A stretch of 8,133 nt of DNA. It comes from Deltaproteobacteria bacterium CG_4_8_14_3_um_filter_43_13 (GTDB lineage: Bacteria; Desulfobacterota; UBA8473). A model generated the notes under the pieces. That model had not been told where the DNA came from, searched no databases, and saw only the letters and a program-made list of their open reading frames with translations. The stretch is from the NCBI GenBank assembly GCA_002782605.1, contig PFIF01000248.1, positions 1 through 8,133 of the forward strand, read 5' to 3'. The stretch's first letter is position 1. Each line of letters starts with the position of its first letter. A program made the translations under genes and the position numbers. Shown one piece after another: positions 4,943 to 8,133 of this stretch.

Positions 4943-5008
4943 CTAAAGTTCATTGAGGTTAAGTTTTGTTATTTTACCTTCAGATGCATTCTTTGAAGGG
5001 GCACAACT
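4943..5008 (-). pseudogene. Possible antitoxin tail upstream of the RelE-like gene
   Basis: A minus-strand open stretch of about 21 codons encodes APSKNASEGKITKLNLNEL and stops nine bases before the toxin start. That is the spacing expected of a preceding antitoxin gene. There is no ATG, GTG or TTG in the stretch and a stop lies just upstream in frame, so it would be a truncated remnant at most. Too short for family assignment. Confidence 0.25.
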
Positions 5009-5011
5009 TCA

Positions 5012-5076
5012 CATAACATGATGCAAAAGACTAACTTAAAACCCTTCGGGCTTCTTTTGCACCAAGAACGTTAAAA
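5012..5076. other. Candidate attC-like site D
   Basis: The order is CATAAC (5012-5017), ATGA, left stem TGCAAAAGA (5022-5030), a 22-base centre, right stem TCTTTTGCA (5053-5061, perfect complement), CCAAGAAC and GTTAAAA (5070-5076). The layout and spacing resemble sites B and C, but the spacer sequences and right box differ. The centre contains CCCTTCGGG, a small hairpin of its own. Confidence 0.4.
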
Positions 5077-5095
5077 TCTAAAGGAGGACTATCAC

Positions 5096-5158
5096 GTGTC
5101 GAATTTCCTAAAAACTGTCCCCAAATTAAGTAACTTTTACAGCGCCAATCCCACTTGA
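5096..5158 (+). CDS. Possible 20-residue leader ORF upstream of the MoxR gene
   Basis: A GTG at 5096 is preceded by AAAGGAGG (5080-5087) at eight bases, a strong ribosome binding site for so short a frame. It reads 20 codons to TGA 5156-5158. The peptide (NFLKTVPKLSNFYSA in the middle) is not recognised. It could be a leader, the truncated start of a lost cassette gene, or chance. Confidence 0.2.
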   Translation: MSNFLKTVPKLSNFYSANPT

Positions 5159-5238
5159 AAATGGATTTGAGCAACAGCCTGAAAAGTGTCGACAGATATA
5201 TTCCAATGAGGAAAGATTCTGAACCGAGGAGGATTCTG

Positions 5239-6099
5239 ATGGACAAAAAGAAATTTGATCAATTCATGGGCACTCACAAATACATAGTGTCAGAACCGTT
5301 AGGCAATGCCGTCAATGTATCAATTGCCCTTCAAAGACCAATGCTTGTGAAAGGAGAGCCGGGAACCGGCAAGACCCTGCTGGCACATAATATAGCCTTA
5401 GCCCTCGGTAAGGAACTGATAGTATGGAATATCAAATCCACATCAAAGGCTCAGGAAGGATTGTATATTTACGATACCGTACAAAGATTAAATGATAGCC
5501 GCTTTGGTGACAAAGATGTATCGGATATAAAACAGTATATTAAGCTTGGCAAATTGGGGATGGCTTTTGCGTCGTCTGAACAGGTGGTTATCCTTATAGA
5601 TGAAATCGACAAAGCGGATGTGGAATTTCCCAACGACCTTTTGAATGAGCTGGATGAGATGTCGTTTCATATTCATGAAACAAATGAAACGATTAAGACC
5701 AAACAGAGACCCATTGTGGTTATAACAAGTAATTCTGAAAAGGAACTCCCTGACGCATTCTTACGCAGGTGTATATTCCATTATATCGAGTTTCCTGATG
5801 AGGAGTTGATGGAGGAGATAGTAATGGTGCACTTCCCGGATATCAAAACCAAGCTGTTAAGGGAAGTCCTCAAGAAATTCTACTGGCTGAGGAGCATCAA
5901 TGAATTCAGAAAGAAGCCTTCAACCAGTGAGCTTCTGGACTGGATTCAGGCGCTGATTGCCAGCGGGATATCTCACAAAGAGCTTTCAGATGTGATCCCT
6001 TTCCTGGGCGTCCTCCTGAAAAAAGAGGCAGATTATGACTACCTGAGTGGTAAGAAGACAGGGATATTGGGAACCCAAAACAGGTATAAATGGGAATAA
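5239..6099 (+). CDS. MoxR-family AAA+ ATPase
   Basis: This 286-residue protein is a MoxR-type AAA+ ATPase: Walker A GEPGTGKT (residues 39-46), Walker B VVILIDEID (116-123), sensor 1 in VITSNSEKELPDAFLRR (Asn165) and candidate arginine fingers Arg176/Arg177. I place the start at ATG 5239 because GAGGAGG (5226-5232) lies six bases upstream and the protein then begins at the usual distance from Walker A. The frame stays open to a TTG at 5155 without such a site. MoxR ATPases act with VWA partners as chaperones in the maturation of protein complexes, including metal-cofactor insertion (CoxD/CoxE type). The VWA gene follows after one base, so the two are co-translated. The substrate is not encoded in this window. 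Confidence 0.9.
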   Translation: MDKKKFDQFMGTHKYIVSEPLGNAVNVSIALQRPMLVKGEPGTGKTLLAHNIALALGKELIVWNIKSTSKAQEGLYIYDTVQRLNDSRFGDKDVSDIKQYIKLGKLGMAFASSEQVVILIDEIDKADVEFPNDLLNELDEMSFHIHETNETIKTKQRPIVVITSNSEKELPDAFLRRCIFHYIEFPDEELMEEIVMVHFPDIKTKLLREVLKKFYWLRSINEFRKKPSTSELLDWIQALIASGISHKELSDVIPFLGVLLKKEADYDYLSGKKTGILGTQNRYKWE

Positions 6100-6100
6100 A

Positions 6101-7273
6101 ATGTTCACGGATTTCTACTATACCCTCCGCAAAAGAAGGGTACCGGTCTCTATAACTGAGTGGATGACCCTCATGGATGCCCTTTCACAGGGCCTTGCAT
6201 CATCCAGTCTGAATGTATTCTACTATCTGGCCAGATCGATCCTGGTAAAGAGTGAGGCATATTTTGACCAGTATGATTTGGCATTCCAGGAGTATTTCCA
6301 GGGTATCGAAACCCCACCAGAGCTAAGGGACGAGATACTTGAATGGTTAAACAACCCCATTAACAGGATTCAACTCACAGAGGAGGAAATTGCGGAGCTT
6401 GAGAGGATGAACTTCGATGAGCTCATGGAAACCTTTAAGCAGAGGATGAGGGAACAGAAAGAGCGCCATGACGGTGGAGATAGATGGATAGGCACAGGAG
6501 GAACCTCCCCTTTTGGCAATTCCGGTATAAACCCGGCAGGCATCAGGGTTGGGGGTCAATCCATGAATAGGTCTGCTATCCAGGTGGCAAAGGAGAGAAA
6601 ATTCCGCAATTACAGGAATGATGCGGTCCTGGATGTTAGACACTTTCAGATAGCCTTGAAGAGATTGAGGAGATTAAGCAGGATAGGGCCAGAGGATGAA
6701 TTGGATATAGATGTCACTATAGATCGTACCTGCAAAAACGCAGGTGAGATAGAACTGATATGGAGAAGGCAGAGAAAGAACGCAGTAAAACTCCTTTTAT
6801 TGATGGATGTGGGTGGTTCTATGAGTCCCTATGCAAAGCTTTGCAGCAGGCTCTTCAGCGCAGCTCATTCAGCTACCCATTTCAAAGATTTCCAGCACTT
6901 TTACTTCCACAACTGTATATATGACAACCTGTATAGAGATATAGAAAGGAAGGAGCCCACAAGCACAACCCATTTGCTTAACACCATGGAATCGGGCTAT
7001 AAGGTGATTATCCTTGGAGATGCCTGCATGGCCCGTGAAGAGTTGGCCATGAAATATGGGGCAATATACTATTACGAAAGGAATGAGCTGCCGGGGATAG
7101 CCTGGTTACAGCGAATATCCGACCACTTCACCCATGTCGTCTGGTTAAATCCTGAAGACCTTTCCCAGTGGAATCATCCTACAATAAATATGATTGGCAG
7201 AATATTTCCCATGTTTGAGCTTACCCTGGAGGGGCTAGATGCCGCTGTCAGCAAGTTGATATGTAAGGTTTAA
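6101..7273 (+). CDS. VWA domain protein, CoxE-like
   Basis: This 390-residue protein begins MFTDFYYTLRKRRVPVSITE, typical of CoxE-like partners of MoxR ATPases. Its middle is acidic and then rich in Gly and Ser (about residues 90-155), followed by a basic segment. The C-terminal VWA domain has the MIDAS-type motif LLLLMDVGGSMSPY (Asp236, Ser240, Ser242) and KVIILGDACMAREEL, where the family has a conserved GDA. It probably binds a divalent metal and recruits a client for the ATPase. I chose ATG 6101, one base after the MoxR stop, over an in-frame GTG at 6047 that would overlap MoxR. Only a weak GGGAAT lies upstream, consistent with coupled translation. It ends six bases before the end of the convergent phosphatase gene. 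Confidence 0.88.
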   Translation: MFTDFYYTLRKRRVPVSITEWMTLMDALSQGLASSSLNVFYYLARSILVKSEAYFDQYDLAFQEYFQGIETPPELRDEILEWLNNPINRIQLTEEEIAELERMNFDELMETFKQRMREQKERHDGGDRWIGTGGTSPFGNSGINPAGIRVGGQSMNRSAIQVAKERKFRNYRNDAVLDVRHFQIALKRLRRLSRIGPEDELDIDVTIDRTCKNAGEIELIWRRQRKNAVKLLLLMDVGGSMSPYAKLCSRLFSAAHSATHFKDFQHFYFHNCIYDNLYRDIERKEPTSTTHLLNTMESGYKVIILGDACMAREELAMKYGAIYYYERNELPGIAWLQRISDHFTHVVWLNPEDLSQWNHPTINMIGRIFPMFELTLEGLDAAVSKLICKV

Positions 7274-7279
7274 TACCTT

Positions 7280-7747
7280 CTAGTCACAGATTAGTTCCTT
7301 ATAAAGATTATATATACAATCCCTTATAATGTTAAAGGAAGACCTGTAATGAAATGAAGTAAGTCCGTACGGGTCCGGTATCTCTGTCTCTTCTCCTCCT
7401 CCATAGAACTTGCTAAAACTCCCTAAAAGTTTAAGCTTATTTTCTGATTCCGGACTCATTTCCAGGATTACCTCTCTATGAAAAAGGCTCATTGCAAGTA
7501 TAATATCCGCTTCTTCAACCATCGAGGGGGAAAGAGGTCTCGAGAGGTGTTCAGTTATGTCCACACCGAGCTCACAAGCGATTCGAATCGCGTCTGGGGG
7601 AGAAGGAAGCCCGGGGACAGCACTGACCCCTGCTGAGTGTACCTTGATACCTGCCACTTTTTTCCCCATAAGAAGCTTCTTTAATGCCCCTTCCGCAAAG
7701 GGGCTTCGGCATATATTGGCTGTGCATACAAAGAGTATGTTCTTCAT
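7280..7747 (-). CDS. Low-molecular-weight protein tyrosine phosphatase
   Basis: This 155-residue protein has the LMW-PTP active site loop VCTANICRS (Cys8-x5-Arg14-Ser15) at the N-terminus, HSAGVSA after the first helix and the general-acid motif EIPDPYG near the C-terminus. These enzymes hydrolyse phosphotyrosine through a phosphocysteine intermediate; related proteins act as arsenate reductases, which I cannot exclude. I place the start at ATG 7747 with AGGGTGAT upstream; a TTG seven codons earlier is in frame but less likely. It lies 26 bases downstream of the ABC ATPase stop on the same strand, so the two are probably one transcription unit. Length is normal for the family. Confidence 0.9.
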   Translation of the reverse strand: MKNILFVCTANICRSPFAEGALKKLLMGKKVAGIKVHSAGVSAVPGLPSPPDAIRIACELGVDITEHLSRPLSPSMVEEADIILAMSLFHREVILEMSPESENKLKLLGSFSKFYGGGEETEIPDPYGLTSFHYRSSFNIIRDCIYNLYKELICD

Positions 7748-7773
7748 ATTTATCACCCTATGTTTCAAGTAGC

Positions 7774-8133
7774 TCAGTTGCTCTTATTTGACATCAGGTG
7801 TTCTAATATCTCTCTTCTAATTTTCACGAAATCCATGCTAGTCCTATCCCTGGGAAACCCTAAATTTACACTTACTTCCCGCACCACCTCCCCAGGCCTG
7901 GAAGAAAGACAGACTACCCTTTGAGATAGGAATACCGCTTCATCCACATTATGGGTTACAAATATTATAGTATCCCCTCTCATCCTCCAAATATCTATCA
8001 GGAATTCCTGGAGAGAATTTCTGGTCTGGGCGTCTACCGAACCAAAGGGCTCGTCCATCAATACTACCTTGGGCTCATTGATCAGTGTCCTGGCGATGGC
8101 CACCCTCTGTTTCATCCCACCTGAGAGTTCCTT
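7774..8133 (-). CDS. ABC transporter ATPase, nitrate/sulfonate/taurine type (5' partial)
   Basis: The coding frame runs off the right edge, so only the last 119 residues are present. They begin at the ABC signature LSGGMKQRVAIA, followed by Walker B KVVLMDEPFGSVD with its D-loop and the H-loop IIFVTHNVDEAVFLS. The DEPFGSVDAQTR wording and the C-terminal segment with SSRPGEV match the SsuB/TauB/NrtD subgroup, which powers uptake of small anions or organosulfur compounds. The substrate cannot be told without the permease and binding protein, which must lie beyond the window. Walker A is outside the window. Confidence 0.88.
   Translation of the reverse strand, partial: KELSGGMKQRVAIARTLINEPKVVLMDEPFGSVDAQTRNSLQEFLIDIWRMRGDTIIFVTHNVDEAVFLSQRVVCLSSRPGEVVREVSVNLGFPRDRTSMDFVKIRREILEHLMSNKSN

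Noticed and set aside
5041..5058. Terminator CCCTTCGGG followed by CTTCTTTT
   Set aside because: The stem is only three base pairs, and the T-rich tract is already part of the perfect complement TGCAAAAGA/TCTTTTGCA of site D.
6347..6643. Minus-strand open frame of 98 codons within the VWA gene
   Set aside because: It is a shadow of the low-complexity middle of a clearly coding plus-strand gene.
930..7273. A functional link between the CdhE-like remnant and the MoxR/VWA operon as a CO dehydrogenase maturation system
   Set aside because: CoxD/CoxE serve molybdenum CO dehydrogenase, an unrelated enzyme to CODH/ACS; the genes are far apart and separated by the toxin array.

Overview
The window is about 8.1 kb of moderate-GC bacterial DNA and reads like a fragment of an anaerobe's chromosome. 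It holds a remnant of a CdhE/AcsC-type corrinoid iron-sulfur protein (Wood-Ljungdahl-like carbon metabolism), a MoxR/VWA pair, dispersed palindromic repeats and several toxin-antitoxin modules. Desulfobacterota, Nitrospirota or Chloroflexota would all fit. This is an inference from gene content; no marker gene is present.

Layout. (1) At 1-960 (+) lies the 3' part of an unusual fusion: a peptidase S51/cyanophycinase-like glutamine-amidotransferase fold joined to a domain resembling the C-terminus of cysteinyl-tRNA synthetase. (2) At 930-1941 (-) a CdhE/AcsC-like corrinoid iron-sulfur gene is broken across three frames. Its middle is unrecognised and looks more GC-rich than its flanks, and an A8G11 homopolymer lies at one edge. 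(3) Positions 1942-2439 are non-coding and hold a 14-bp tandem repeat, a long imperfect hairpin and a candidate sigma-70 promoter. (4) At 2440-3047 (+) is a tyrosine recombinase relic with an internal deletion, a frameshift and an in-frame palindromic repeat. (5) At 3050-5080 three toxin or toxin-antitoxin modules (DUF433/PIN-like, HicBA, RelE/ParE-like) alternate with stem-loop spacers. (6) At 5239-7273 (+) is a tight MoxR AAA+ ATPase / VWA (CoxE-like) operon. (7) At 7280-8133 (-) an ABC transporter ATPase (partial) is followed by a low-molecular-weight protein tyrosine phosphatase.

The most interesting region is 3050-5080. Two spacers (3826-3890 and 4450-4583) share one architecture: GATAAC, then ACA, then the left stem, a variable centre, the right stem, TTGAAC, and GT(T/C)ATC. 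This is the layout of integron attC recombination sites. A third spacer (5012-5076) is similar, and a fourth palindromic element (3063-3156) follows the integrase relic and ends in the same AACGTTATC. Each stem-loop sits directly 3' of a toxin module, as attC sites sit at the 3' end of gene cassettes. I therefore propose a small, probably immobilised, chromosomal integron-like array of toxin-antitoxin cassettes, with an integrase relic in the same orientation as the array. The core boxes do not match the classical RYYYAAC/GTTRRRY consensus, so the proposal needs structural and comparative tests.
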